This document shows positions 54,139 through 63,423 of a DNA stretch of 64,000 bases, piece by piece. The first letter of the stretch is position 1. Every line of letters starts with the position of its first letter. This DNA comes from Pseudomonas viridiflava (GTDB taxonomy: Bacteria > Pseudomonadota > Gammaproteobacteria > Pseudomonadales > Pseudomonadaceae). Both the position numbers and the translations under genes were made by a program. The stretch spans positions 1-64,000 of the forward strand of contig NZ_UTBZ01000026.1 in assembly GCF_900580865.1 (NCBI RefSeq). Direction: 5' to 3'. The notes beneath the pieces are model-generated. The model was not told where the DNA came from. It did not search any database and saw nothing but the letters and a program-made list of their open reading frames with translations.

Positions 54139-54257
54139 ATCTCGGCATTGTGAAAATGCAACCTTAGCATAGGGCATGCAGGTTAGCTTCTGTACGTATC
54201 CCCACTAGCGCCCAGCCGACGTCCAATAGTAGCCTCTTGCCCTCACGCAACGGATTC

Positions 54258-54290
54258 CCCAGTCCTTTGCCTGCAAGCCCAAGGACTGGG
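54258..54290. terminator. Hairpin upstream of the HEPN cassette
   Basis: CCCAGTCCTT / AAGGACTGGG stem (10 bp) with a 13-base loop between the divergent small gene and the HEPN cassette. No T tract, so it may be an operator or a structural element rather than a terminator. Confidence 0.35.
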
Positions 54291-54330
54291 ATTGCGCCAA
54301 TTTCGGCGCGGATGACGCAAGGAAAGTGAA

Positions 54331-54576
54331 ATGAGCGATAAACGATCACTGACTTCATTTGATACAGGTGTGATTGCTGCAATCACGCTGATAGGCACAG
54401 CACTCGCTGCGCTGGAACCATCGAAACGGGACAAGATAAAGTCGTCGGCCGAATCTCTTATTGCGATGCTGCCTGCGGATGGGGAGCTCGCAGATGGATC
54501 TTCTGCGCATCACGTCCCGCTTCAAGCGTTGATTGCAGGTCTTTACCCAGAGAAGTCGAAGAAATCTGCCGACTGA
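54331..54576 (+). CDS. Hypothetical small protein (moron)
   Basis: 81 aa with GGAAAGTGAA before the ATG. N-terminal hydrophobic stretch VIAAITLIGTALAAL, then a charged part. Unrecognised. Divergent from the HEPN cassette and opposite to the tail genes. Confidence 0.6.
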   Translation: MSDKRSLTSFDTGVIAAITLIGTALAALEPSKRDKIKSSAESLIAMLPADGELADGSSAHHVPLQALIAGLYPEKSKKSAD

Positions 54577-54686
54577 TCCATGTCAAAACCTTCCCTGCAT
54601 CTTGATGTCCAGGGAAGGCATCTTTTTGGCGTCCATGAATGTCCGAAGCGTATTGAGTCATAAATTTCTCCTGCGGCTGCGCCGCA

Positions 54687-55451
54687 TCATGTGGTTGGTT
54701 GTGCGTCTCTGTGCCTGAGAATCAGCCGCGTGCGTTCGAGCCACGGGCCGCCGAAGACAATGACCTCCGACGGCCTGCCGTACAGGTGATGCAGCAGGAA
54801 AGGCCCGGGGCCGAAGGTCGCAGAATCTTCCCCGGGTAATGTTGGATCCGCACCCAAGAAGATTCCTGCGTGGTTCGGGTAAACCGTGCGCCCTACTTCC
54901 ATAACGATCATGTCGCCGCGCTGTGGCTGGTCGACCCGGTAGAAGCCGGCGGCCTCGTAGTTCGCCTCGTACAGGCTGGTGTTGTCCTTGCTCTCCCACC
55001 AGCCATCGGCGCGCTTGAAGGTCTCGAACTCCAGCCCCCATTCACGCTTATACCAGTCCGCGCAGACCTGCCAGCAGTCCCAGGCACCGTGGACGAAAGG
55101 CCGCTTAAGTAATGGGACATCGCCAGTCGGCACTACCGTCCTCAAATCCCCTTCCGGCCAGCTGAGGATGTGCCACGGCAGCGCAGTGGCCTCGCACATG
55201 GCCAAGTCACGCGGTGACGGCCGGCTAGTTGCGTCCGGATGTGAATGAACCACGCCGATTACTTCGCCGACGTCTTCGGCCACTGCGTACTCCTCCGGAT
55301 CGATTCGGAACTCTTCGTTCGGCTCAGTCGAGACGTTGATGCAGGGGAAGTATTGTTGCTTGCGTCCTATCGCCAGCAGCAGCCCGCAGCACTCTTTCGG
55401 GTGCTCGGCCGCCGCGTGTTCCTGGATCGCGTTCAAGATGTGCTTTCGCAT
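54687..55451 (-). CDS. Tail assembly protein K (JAB/MPN + NlpC/P60)
   Basis: 254 aa. N-terminal JAMM peptidase motif (E in VGEVIGVVHSHPDATSRPS, then D), and C-terminal NlpC/P60 domain with the active Cys in HGAWDCWQVCADWY and His in YPNHAGIFLG. Matches lambda gpK. Probably processes the tail tip and local peptidoglycan. Followed by the accessory cassette rather than directly by I. Confidence 0.92.
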   Translation of the reverse strand: MRKHILNAIQEHAAAEHPKECCGLLLAIGRKQQYFPCINVSTEPNEEFRIDPEEYAVAEDVGEVIGVVHSHPDATSRPSPRDLAMCEATALPWHILSWPEGDLRTVVPTGDVPLLKRPFVHGAWDCWQVCADWYKREWGLEFETFKRADGWWESKDNTSLYEANYEAAGFYRVDQPQRGDMIVMEVGRTVYPNHAGIFLGADPTLPGEDSATFGPGPFLLHHLYGRPSEVIVFGGPWLERTRLILRHRDAQPTT

Positions 55452-55452
55452 G

Positions 55453-56202
55453 TCAGCTCCGTGCGATCAAGGAAACAGCCGGGAAGCCACCGAAAGGCAG
55501 CGGATTGCCCTCGCCGAAGCGCGGGATGCAGCCTTTGCCCAGCGTGGCGTCACATTCATCCAGCTCCGGGTTGTCGGTGACGATGCCGTCCTTCGTGACG
55601 TAAGGCCCGGTGTATCCGCAGTTCGGCCCGCGATAGCCGCCGGTGAGACACCAGTGGCAAAGCGTCGTGGCCTGCCGTCCGATCGATTCGTTACCTACGT
55701 CGCCCGGGCTTGCCAGCTCCCAACTGACGTTTTCCCCGTCCTCGTTCGTTTTCTGATCGATGTACCAGACTTCGATCGTCTCTTGGGTTGGATCTGCCGT
55801 CGGATTGCCGGCTGGGAAGTTTGCAGCATCGAGGTAGCTGCCGAGCGTGTGGCGCATCGTCAGCTTGAACTCGAGTAGATCCTCGAATGCCAGACAGAGC
55901 GCGGTGATACGCCCGTTGACGTTGCCAACCGACAGTGTCGGCCGAACTGCGGTGCCGTCGCCGTTTGCCTCGATTCCGTCAATCTGCATCGGCCAGGCGC
56001 TGTACTCGTTGCCTTGCCAGTAGATCGCCTTTGCGGGAAGCAGGTCCGCATCAGCGCCGGCGGCGATCAGTTCGGCTGGTGTGTGCGGGATTGAATGCCC
56101 GTGAAAGCGCAGAACATCCGCGCCGTAGTCCGCGCCGTCCAATTCAAAGAGCAGCACTTCGCTGCCAGGCTCAAGAACCTGGATGTCACTGATCAGCGGC
56201 AT
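55453..56202 (-). CDS. Minor tail protein L
   Basis: 249 aa. Contains four conserved Cys near the C terminus (TTLCHWCLTGGYRGPNCGYTG, CDATLGKGC) that bind an iron-sulfur cluster in lambda gpL. Stops one base before the K start. Confidence 0.92.
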   Translation of the reverse strand: MPLISDIQVLEPGSEVLLFELDGADYGADVLRFHGHSIPHTPAELIAAGADADLLPAKAIYWQGNEYSAWPMQIDGIEANGDGTAVRPTLSVGNVNGRITALCLAFEDLLEFKLTMRHTLGSYLDAANFPAGNPTADPTQETIEVWYIDQKTNEDGENVSWELASPGDVGNESIGRQATTLCHWCLTGGYRGPNCGYTGPYVTKDGIVTDNPELDECDATLGKGCIPRFGEGNPLPFGGFPAVSLIARS

Positions 56203-56211
56203 GGCTGCCCC

Positions 56212-56553
56212 TTATGGTTGGAATGCCCGCTCGAACGTGGCGGTGAGTTTGAAGACCTCGCCGCCCATTGGTGTGGGAGCGGGATTTTTGCAGGTGAACA
56301 GTCCGAGTTCGCCGAGCGGCGTTGTCCAGAGAAACGCTTTTGCCCCGGCGTGCCGGTCGAGGAACGCCATGATCTGCTGCACCTTGGCCTTCTGGCCGGT
56401 ATAGGTGATCGGATAGGAGTCCTCTTTGTTGTTCGGGCCGTCGCCGACGTTCTGCGCGTAGCCGTTGCCGAACTTCGAGGTGCGCACCCGATAGTTGATA
56501 TCGGGTGTTTCCCCGCGCCCGGTTGGCCATGTGAATTTCTCGATGGCCATCAG
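56212..56553 (-). CDS. Minor tail protein M
   Basis: 113 aa from the ATG at 56553 (GGAGGG 5-6 bases upstream). FGNGYAQNVGDGPNNKEDSY is typical of gpM. Start overlaps the H stop (ATGA). Confidence 0.88.
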   Translation of the reverse strand: MMAIEKFTWPTGRGETPDINYRVRTSKFGNGYAQNVGDGPNNKEDSYPITYTGQKAKVQQIMAFLDRHAGAKAFLWTTPLGELGLFTCKNPAPTPMGGEVFKLTATFERAFQP

Positions 56554-59500
56554 GCCCTCCCATTTGCGTTTCGGAAGCTGGTACCGCCCGGGTACCAAGA
56601 GTCGGCGACGGCTTTTTCGGCCGCCGCCCGCATTTGTGACTGAAGGTTTTTCGACAGGGCCTGCTGGTCGATCTGCATCCCTTCGGAGCTGCGATCCTGC
56701 GTCATCACCGTCACCGGCGCGTTGATGCTGATCGAAGTTCCGTAGCCGCCACCGGCAGCGATAACCCCCAGCTTTCCGCTGGAGGTCCTGGTCAGCGGCA
56801 TGATCGCCTCCGGCCCCGCCTCCCCCATGACACCCGCCCCGCCGCCGGCCATACCGAAGGCGGTCGGCGCGCTGACGATGCTGTTGGTGAAGGCACCGCC
56901 ATTGGCGAACATCTGCACGCCCGACGACCAGGCACCGCCGAGCGCCTGCGGGAAGTAGCTGCTGGAGTAACCCGCCGACGATGCGCCGAGATTCGACGAC
57001 GTCGCACCCGCTGATCCAGCCGCCAGCCCATTACCGCCACCGCCGCCAGTGAAGTAACTGGTGGCGGCACCCACGAGGCTGCTCAGCAGCGCCGAACTGG
57101 CCTGCCGAGTCGCGATCCGCGCCATGTCCGCCAGAATCGACTTGGTGAAGTCGGCGAACGACAACCTCCCGGTCATGGCGAAGTTCACGACCGCGTCTTC
57201 CATCGAGCTGAAGGCGCTGCCGAACAGGGTCTTTGTCTGGCCGGCGATATTGCTCGCCGAGTCCAGGTAGTTGGCCCAGGCCGACGTTGCGCCTTTCGTC
57301 CAATCACCCTGCGCTGCTTCCACATCCGCGTAGTTCTGGCGGATCTGGTCGGTGGCCGCCTTGTTCGCATCGGCCAGAGCCTGCGACTTACGGGCGAACT
57401 CCTCCTCCGACATATTCCGCGACGGATCGGACTTCTGGTTTGCCAGTTCCAGCGACTGCTGAGCAAACCGATCCTGCTGACTGTTCAGCTCGTTGTTGAG
57501 CGCGTTCTGGCGATCGCCCTGCCCGACGCCGAGAACAGCTCGCTGCCCTGCTAGTTCCAGCGCTCTCTGCTGCTGAGCCAAGGCCTGAACGTAGGTAGTG
57601 ATCGAACGCTCTTGTCGGGCGAGACGGCCGGTCTCGTTTGTGGCCAGAACCTCGAGCTGGCTGTCTGCGTCCATCTGCGCTTTGACCATTCCCGCGCGGG
57701 CGTCGGCGATCTTCTGGTCCAGTTGGATGCTTTGCGCGGCAGAGGTGGTCTTTTTCGCCTTCGCGGCTTCTAGCGCGGATATCTCAGCCTCGTAGGCTGC
57801 GGTCACTTCGTCGCGCTCGTTGCCGATCAGCGCTTCGCGTTTCAGGGCATAGTCGGCTTGAGAAACAAGTCCGGACTTCTGCGCAGCGTCCAGTTCCTTC
57901 TGGGCGTTTTTGTACTCTTCGCTGATGGCTGCGAGGTTGTTCTTGGCGTTGTTGAAACTGGTCAGATCAACCTGCGACCCGGCCGCTTTCGAATCCTTGA
58001 ACTGGTCGTTGATGTTCGCCAGGTTCTTGTCGATCGCCGCCTGACTCAGCCGCGGGTCATTGGGTGCGACCTTGCGGATGTCTTCGAGCTGCCGCTTGTA
58101 CTCCTTGATCGCCTCGGTGCGCTTTTGCTCATTCGTCCAAGCCGACTTGGTCAGGGCGTCGATCTTCGCCATTGAGGAGACGGCATCAGCCTGGGCTTTC
58201 GCCTGCTCTCCTTGCCATTTGGCGATATCCGCTTCAGCCGATTTCTGATCCTCCAGCATGTTGAGACGATTCTGGTAGAGATCAATCATCTCCTGTTTGT
58301 TCTGGAACAGGCCGACATTGCCTGCCTGAGCGCTCGCCAAGTCGCGCTGGGCTTGCTCGATATCGGCGCCGATATCGCTACGCCCGATATTCTTCAAGCC
58401 ATCAGCAGCACGAGCAACGGCGTTGTAACCCTTCTCCCAGAAACTCAGATTCTCGAGGATTCGCGGCGTGCGCTCGTTAATTGCATCAGCGAACGACTCG
58501 GTGGCCAGCTTCACGGCGCCTGCATGGTCGCCCTGCTTCTCCAGCGCGGTGATCTGCGAGTAAACCGAAGCGGTCAGATAGTGGTACTGCTCATTCAGCG
58601 CGGCAGACGCTTTGACCGGGTCGTCGGCGAGCTTGGCGAACTCGGCAACGGTCTCACTTACAGCCTTGCCGGTGGCTTCCTGCATCGACACGGCAGCCTG
58701 GGTGATTCCGGTGAAGCTTTCGCCGGCGATCTTGCCGTTACCCGCCAGCAGCGCTAAAACCTCTGCTGCTTGACCGGTGGTGCCGACCGTGGCGCTGACT
58801 TGCCGCGCCATATCGCCAAGCTGTCCCGCGCTCACGCCAGCATAGTTACCCGTCAGGATCAGCGATTTGTTGTAGCTGTCCTGCTCTTCGCTTCCCTTGT
58901 AGAAAGCGTATGCCAGCCCGCCCACTGCGGCGGTGGCCAGCGCAAGCGGGCCAAGAATGGCGAGCAGCCCTACGGCGCCCTCACCCGCACCGGCACCCAA
59001 CTGAGCAACGGCGCGGACGCCGCTACCCCAGTCACCAGATGAAAGCGCATTCCCCAGTTGCACGACGTTTTCCTGTGCTTGGCGAGTGCCGAGGCGCAGC
59101 TTGTCGAAGCCGGTGGTGGTTTTGTTGAGTTTGTCGTAGTCCTTATCGATCTTGCTCAGGGCGGTGTTGTACTCGTCCTGGCTGATCCGGCCGGCATCCA
59201 GATGTTTGCCCAGTTGTTCGACCTGAGTATCCAGCTTCGCCAGCGCGGCGCGGGCCGGGTCAATGGCGCCCAACAGGCTGTTCAGTGCCTTCTGCTCATC
59301 CATGGTCGACTTGGCCAGCGCTACCTGCTGCTTGTCGAGCTGCGCAGAGATCTTCGCGGCCTCCGCCTCGCCATAGGCGCCTGTTTTGGTCAGCTTCGCC
59401 AGCGCATCACGTTGTTTGGCAAGGTCCTGCGTGGTCTTGGCGCTGGTGGAAAGCGACTTCTCCAGCGCCTGCATTTCATTCATCAGCGAAACGGCGGACT

Positions 59501-59600
59501 GCTCGGCCCGGCCCCCGGCCTTCGCCATTTCATCCAGGCTCGTTTTAGCCTCGATCGCATCGGCCGAGTCGATCTTGACGCCGAGTTCTGCAATGTTCAT
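56550..59600 (-). CDS. Tail tape-measure protein H
   Basis: 1016 aa, long helical protein that sets tail length. Coiled coil through about 1-180 and 420-800, a hydrophobic segment near 215-240 (LLAILGPLALATAAVGGLAY), and a C-terminal Gly-rich part with the lambda-type motif FASSFSSMEDAVVNFAM-like sequence near 835. The length implies a tail of roughly lambda scale. Confidence 0.93.
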   Translation of the reverse strand: MNIAELGVKIDSADAIEAKTSLDEMAKAGGRAEQSAVSLMNEMQALEKSLSTSAKTTQDLAKQRDALAKLTKTGAYGEAEAAKISAQLDKQQVALAKSTMDEQKALNSLLGAIDPARAALAKLDTQVEQLGKHLDAGRISQDEYNTALSKIDKDYDKLNKTTTGFDKLRLGTRQAQENVVQLGNALSSGDWGSGVRAVAQLGAGAGEGAVGLLAILGPLALATAAVGGLAYAFYKGSEEQDSYNKSLILTGNYAGVSAGQLGDMARQVSATVGTTGQAAEVLALLAGNGKIAGESFTGITQAAVSMQEATGKAVSETVAEFAKLADDPVKASAALNEQYHYLTASVYSQITALEKQGDHAGAVKLATESFADAINERTPRILENLSFWEKGYNAVARAADGLKNIGRSDIGADIEQAQRDLASAQAGNVGLFQNKQEMIDLYQNRLNMLEDQKSAEADIAKWQGEQAKAQADAVSSMAKIDALTKSAWTNEQKRTEAIKEYKRQLEDIRKVAPNDPRLSQAAIDKNLANINDQFKDSKAAGSQVDLTSFNNAKNNLAAISEEYKNAQKELDAAQKSGLVSQADYALKREALIGNERDEVTAAYEAEISALEAAKAKKTTSAAQSIQLDQKIADARAGMVKAQMDADSQLEVLATNETGRLARQERSITTYVQALAQQQRALELAGQRAVLGVGQGDRQNALNNELNSQQDRFAQQSLELANQKSDPSRNMSEEEFARKSQALADANKAATDQIRQNYADVEAAQGDWTKGATSAWANYLDSASNIAGQTKTLFGSAFSSMEDAVVNFAMTGRLSFADFTKSILADMARIATRQASSALLSSLVGAATSYFTGGGGGNGLAAGSAGATSSNLGASSAGYSSSYFPQALGGAWSSGVQMFANGGAFTNSIVSAPTAFGMAGGGAGVMGEAGPEAIMPLTRTSSGKLGVIAAGGGYGTSISINAPVTVMTQDRSSEGMQIDQQALSKNLQSQMRAAAEKAVADSWYPGGTSFRNANGRA

Positions 59601-59627
59601 CGACTCACCTTGAATAAGTGCCCGAGG

Positions 59628-60331
59628 TTACGGGCTGTTTTCCCTTTCCTCCGCCATGACGCGCAGGGCTTCGCCTTCCAGCACCTGCAGGTCAGGAAAG
59701 ATTTCAGCGAGTTTCTTTTTCTTGATTTCGAGGAAGTCGGCGACGTCGCGAATGCAGTTGTAATCGAGACCGATCGGGCCACCGGTGCCGACCCGCCACT
59801 GCGTGGACATTCGGTTGAACAAGAGAAAGGCCGGCCAGTTGCATGGCCAGACCTCTACATCGTCACCGGACAAATCGGCAGCCGTCAGCCCGAGGATTGC
59901 CAACTGCTCAGCAGATGGTCCGCTTTCGTACAACGCCGCGGCGGCCGCCCTCAGTTTCCCAAGCGGGCCTGATTGAATGCGCTCTGATAGGCATTCACTA
60001 CCGCTTCGGCAGTACCCTGGCATGACTTCACTAGGGCGAGGATGCTCTTGTCGTCGAACTTGTCATCGAAGCCCCAGCCCGCGACCAAATCCTTGATCTG
60101 CTGCACCTGATACTCGGTTTCGGCAGCAACCACATCCGACAATGTGGTGCCTTCCCCGAACCTCTCGCGCATTTCCTTCGCCTTGAGGTTCCACTCGTCA
60201 AACAGCGCGGCGAGTGCCGGGCGATCGCGATACTTGAAGGTGAACTCGATTGCCTCAGGCTCACACCCAACGATGGGTATGTGCACGAGAGCCTTGAACG
60301 TAGGGTTCTGAGCGATCCTGATCTTTGCCAT
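59628..60331 (-). CDS. Tail assembly chaperone fusion G-T, made by -1 frameshift
   Basis: The T part (59628-59953, DUF1799-like: WPCNWPAFLLFN, STQWRVGTGGPIGLDYN) has no start of its own in the right place. It is reached from G by slippage at GGGAAAC (59954-59960), giving ...LGKLRAAAAALYES. As in lambda, the minor G-T product would bind the tape measure. Total about 234 aa. Confidence 0.8.
59951..60331 (-). CDS. Tail assembly chaperone G
   Basis: 126 aa (MAKIRIAQNPTFKALVHIPI). Helical chaperone that stops at TGA directly after the slippery heptamer. Lies 9 bp after the major tail protein gene. Confidence 0.88.
   Translation of the reverse strand: MAKIRIAQNPTFKALVHIPIVGCEPEAIEFTFKYRDRPALAALFDEWNLKAKEMRERFGEGTTLSDVVAAETEYQVQQIKDLVAGWGFDDKFDDKSILALVKSCQGTAEAVVNAYQSAFNQARLGN
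59954..59960 (-). promoter_or_regulatory. Programmed -1 frameshift slippery site
   Basis: GGGAAAC on the minus strand, read G GGA AAC in the G frame and followed at once by TGA. A GC-rich palindrome (GGCGGCCGCC) lies just downstream. The lambda counterpart is GGGAAAG. Confidence 0.8.
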
Positions 60332-60340
60332 GGGAAGTCC

Positions 60341-61000
60341 TTATGCGCCGGCCAGGTAACGGAGCGAGCGAGCAGAAAGCCCGATGCTGATGGTTCGCGT
60401 CATGACGTTGTTGCGCTCCATCGTTGGATCGGGAGTAATGCTCACATAACCCGGATAGAGGATCTGATCGCCATTGCGCAACTTCATGCGCACGACGGCT
60501 AGCTCTTTGGTGTCGTCGAAGCCTTCGACGGTCTCGACGTATTGAGCAGTCGGCTGATCCTCCACCACGATTGTGATCGTGGTCGGGTTGCGGTTGGTAG
60601 GAAACTGCTTGTCGTCGTCATCTTCCAGGTAGCCGACAGTTTGATATTGCTGCTCGCCGCCGGAGGATGTGAAAGAAGTGACTTTCGAGATCTGCGTCCA
60701 TCCGGACACTGGGATCACGGAGCCAGCACCTGCACCTACCGTGAATTTGTCGGTGTTGGTGGTATTGAGACCGGCCAACGCAAATGCATCGGCGGTAACG
60801 CCGGACGCCTTTACTGCGCGGTCATTGATAAGCGCCCAACCGGAGTTGATCAGCAAAACGTCGCCGTTTTCAATGTCGTGCCCTATAGAGGCCGCAACCG
60901 GCGGTTTCGCATTGGTCAAAGCAGTGAAAGCGACGGCGGATCCCATAATGCTGGCGATCTCCAGCACAGCGCCGTTCGGCAGCGGGAAGCGTGCGGCCAT
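60341..61000 (-). CDS. Major tail tube protein V
   Basis: 219 aa. N-terminal tube domain and a C-terminal half with STPDPTMERNNVMTRTISIG-like sequence. VQ-rich beta pattern and position match gpV. Abundant structural protein of the non-contractile tail. Confidence 0.85.
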   Translation of the reverse strand: MAARFPLPNGAVLEIASIMGSAVAFTALTNAKPPVAASIGHDIENGDVLLINSGWALINDRAVKASGVTADAFALAGLNTTNTDKFTVGAGAGSVIPVSGWTQISKVTSFTSSGGEQQYQTVGYLEDDDDKQFPTNRNPTTITIVVEDQPTAQYVETVEGFDDTKELAVVRMKLRNGDQILYPGYVSITPDPTMERNNVMTRTISIGLSARSLRYLAGA

Positions 61001-61039
61001 GGTGTGTTTCCTCTTGAGTGCCCGCCTGACGGCGGTAGG

Positions 61040-61468
61040 TTATGCCCCAGCGGGCGGTTGGTCTGCGACACCTGCATAGGTGAAGCTGTTCGGGACCGTG
61101 TAGGTCGCCGACTCTGTGATGGTTGGCCCCTGATCTACAGGCTCAGTGATGAGTCCATCGAACCCGTTGCGGGCCAGTGGCGTGTCTACGCGAAAGAGTC
61201 GGGTCAGCTCTTCAACAAGCGTCTCTGCGGTGGCCATGGCCTGGGCAGATGGACAAACGATGCTGATCTGATAAACACCGGCGTATTCGTAGGCGTCCCC
61301 GCCGAGATAACGGCAGGTGGTGCTGGCTGGAAGCTGAAAGGCCCGCAGATAGGTTTCAGATGGATTCGGAGTAAATGGCTGATTCGAGTAGGCCACTCGT
61401 ATTGGGCGCGCAGCCGACCATGCGGCCAGCTTCGTTTCGATGGCCTGACGGGCGCGTGCGTGACTCAT
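61040..61468 (-). CDS. Minor tail (terminator) protein U
   Basis: 142 aa; ends tail polymerisation and joins the head. ATKLAAWSAARPIRVAYSNQ-like N terminus and EYAGVYQISIVCPSAQ are typical. Start overlaps the end of Z by 4 bp. Confidence 0.82.
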   Translation of the reverse strand: MSHARARQAIETKLAAWSAARPIRVAYSNQPFTPNPSETYLRAFQLPASTTCRYLGGDAYEYAGVYQISIVCPSAQAMATAETLVEELTRLFRVDTPLARNGFDGLITEPVDQGPTITESATYTVPNSFTYAGVADQPPAGA

Positions 61469-62061
61469 ACCTGATTGTTCCTAATGGCCTCCTGCACGAT
61501 TTGCTGGAAGCGGGCCACGGTTACCCGAACCATGCCGCCGGGGGCCTGAGTGGAATGGCCGAACTCCAGAGGAATCGCATAGGGCAAGTTGTTGATGATG
61601 TAAGCCATCTGGCCGGCAGTGAAATCGCTCATCGCGGCGACCAGCGCGGCGGTAGTTTCGGCGCCGCTCGGGTCAACCTCGTCGAAGGTGACGCTTTCGA
61701 CCACACCGAGGGAAATATGCCAGTTCGCGCGGAACCGGCCGCCGACGTAGCCTTCGGGCGCCTTGATGTCCATGCCGTCGTTGAGCTTGCGGCCCTTCTT
61801 CAGTCTGCCGCCCTTCGTGAGGTTGGCCGGGTCACTGCGCAAAGCGCTGTTGTGGTCGTCGACGGCCTTGTTGTACTCGGTCGCGACTGCGTTCTGAGCC
61901 CAGATCTCCGGGTTACCCACGGGCGACATGCGGATCAGGCTGCTGCCTACCTCGATGATGATTTCGCGCACACTGGCATCAATCGCTTCGCTGGTCTGCG
62001 CCGCGAACTCAGCTAGGCTCAGGGCGAAGCTGCCAGATTGGCCAGAAAGCCTGGATGACAT
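61465..62061 (-). CDS. Minor tail protein Z / HK97 gp10-like
   Basis: 198 aa. RANWHISLGV and NNLPYAIPLEFGHSTQAPGG are hallmarks of gp10/gpZ family proteins that complete the tail at the head end. Confidence 0.85.
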   Translation of the reverse strand: MSSRLSGQSGSFALSLAEFAAQTSEAIDASVREIIIEVGSSLIRMSPVGNPEIWAQNAVATEYNKAVDDHNSALRSDPANLTKGGRLKKGRKLNDGMDIKAPEGYVGGRFRANWHISLGVVESVTFDEVDPSGAETTAALVAAMSDFTAGQMAYIINNLPYAIPLEFGHSTQAPGGMVRVTVARFQQIVQEAIRNNQV

Positions 62062-62168
62062 AGCATCTACTCGCTTAATAAAACTGTCATTCAGTTCACG
62101 AACTGAACTATTGGGTCGCTGTAACTCTCAGGCCTGCGAAGCTAGGATTTTCTAACAAGGGTTTCATT

Positions 62169-62624
62169 ATGAAAAAAATTGGAATTGCAATTGCCACCTT
62201 GATGCTCATACCCGCATTCGCGTACAGCGCTCCTCCCGAAGCGATTAGCGCGATGAGAGAGCAGATTGAAGCCAGATACCCTGATAACTTCTCTATGCAA
62301 AAAGTGCTTCTCAGCGACCAAATTAGCTCCTATGACTTCCTTGAGAAATACAACCCAAGCACGTTACCTGCTGGACTATTGGAGAAGATAAAGGGTCCAA
62401 TCGAAGCGAGATACCCCAGCAATTATTCGATGCAGAAAACGCTCATCGTTGATCAGGTTGAGAGCTATGAATTTCTCAAAACCTACGAACCTGACGGAAT
62501 GCCCGCAGAGACTTTAAGCAGAACATCAACAAAAATCGCTGCCCGATACCCTTATAACTTTTCCATGCAAAAAACTTTAATCGTGGACCAAGTCCAATCC
62601 TATATTGAGCTACACGGGCAGTAA
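62169..62624 (+). CDS. Prophage moron: secreted protein of three tandem repeats
   Basis: 151 aa. Signal peptide MKKIGIAIATLMLIPAFAYS|A. The mature part is three copies of a unit of roughly 43 aa with the core ARYPxNFSMQKTLIVDQV (copies beginning near residues 35, 77 and 119), each followed by SY and often EFL. Encoded against the surrounding tail/head genes, so it has its own promoter. Periplasmic or secreted. Function unknown. Confidence 0.75.
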   Translation: MKKIGIAIATLMLIPAFAYSAPPEAISAMREQIEARYPDNFSMQKVLLSDQISSYDFLEKYNPSTLPAGLLEKIKGPIEARYPSNYSMQKTLIVDQVESYEFLKTYEPDGMPAETLSRTSTKIAARYPYNFSMQKTLIVDQVQSYIELHGQ

Positions 62625-62640
62625 CTAAGCACTAAGTCGC

Positions 62641-63033
62641 TCACACTCTTAACTGAGCGGTCCACGTCGCGTCAGCAGGATCGGCAGACACGTTCATCAC
62701 GCGCATGCCGTTGACGATATCGCCGATGGCGGGCTCGGCCGGTTCAGCTGTTGGCGAGCCCGCCTCCGAAACGAACAGCTCGTTTTGCAGCACCAGTAGC
62801 TTCTTGTCGGTGGTTTGGACCAGTGAGCCGTCGATTTCCTTGGACAAATAGCTACCCAAGACGCCGCGCCCCATGTAAATGATGGTGGTCTCTGGCGTTT
62901 CGCCGCCCAGGTCGGGGTCATACTCGCCCGCGACCTTACGCACACCGGTCACCGTCTTTACCGCATCAGCGAGGCCGTCAGGATCTTCGAACGCCTCAGC
63001 CATTTCAGTCTGAATCTCTTCGCGCATACCCAT
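62641..63033 (-). CDS. Head-tail joining protein (lambda FII-like position)
   Basis: 130 aa from the ATG at 63033 (AAAGGA upstream). IYMGRGVLGSYLSKEIDGS and TTDKKLLVLQNEL resemble small connector proteins. The identification is mostly by position between Z and gp6-like. Confidence 0.7.
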   Translation of the reverse strand: MGMREEIQTEMAEAFEDPDGLADAVKTVTGVRKVAGEYDPDLGGETPETTIIYMGRGVLGSYLSKEIDGSLVQTTDKKLLVLQNELFVSEAGSPTAEPAEPAIGDIVNGMRVMNVSADPADATWTAQLRV

Positions 63034-63035
63034 GA

Positions 63036-63413
63036 TCAGATCCTTTTCAGCATCATCACGCCGGAGCGCTTGATCCAAGGCTCTAGCAGCGCCAGCGCGA
63101 AGTTCACACTCGCCGACTGATCAGTAGATCCGGCCACGTAGGTCTTGCTCACAGACGTACCGGACTGAGCCGAAACCGTCTTACTCTGCACTTCCTTATG
63201 CGTGGACGTGTACAGCTTGCCCGTCGCCGCCTCTTTGGCGACCTGAGCGCCGGCTGTTTTGATCTCAGTCGGAACCGGATCAGGAACAGCCCGCTTAATC
63301 TTGGTCGTGAGCCAGGCATTGGCCATGGTCACGGCAAGGACCGGATCACCGGTACCGGCCCAGCCAGGACCGAGCTGGGCGTCAACATCGGCTACGGTGA
63401 TGAAGTCGGTCAT
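63036..63413 (-). CDS. Head-tail connector (gp6/DnaT-like fold)
   Basis: 125 aa. MTDFITVADVDAQLGPGWAG, helical with ALLEPWIKRSG at the end. Often mis-annotated as DnaT in Pseudomonas phages. Confidence 0.7.
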   Translation of the reverse strand: MTDFITVADVDAQLGPGWAGTGDPVLAVTMANAWLTTKIKRAVPDPVPTEIKTAGAQVAKEAATGKLYTSTHKEVQSKTVSAQSGTSVSKTYVAGSTDQSASVNFALALLEPWIKRSGVMMLKRI

Positions 63414-63423
63414 GTGCTTGTCC

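Noticed and set aside
59058..59972. 304-codon plus-strand open frame
   Set aside because: Antisense to the tape measure and G/T genes; Leu/Arg-rich shadow.
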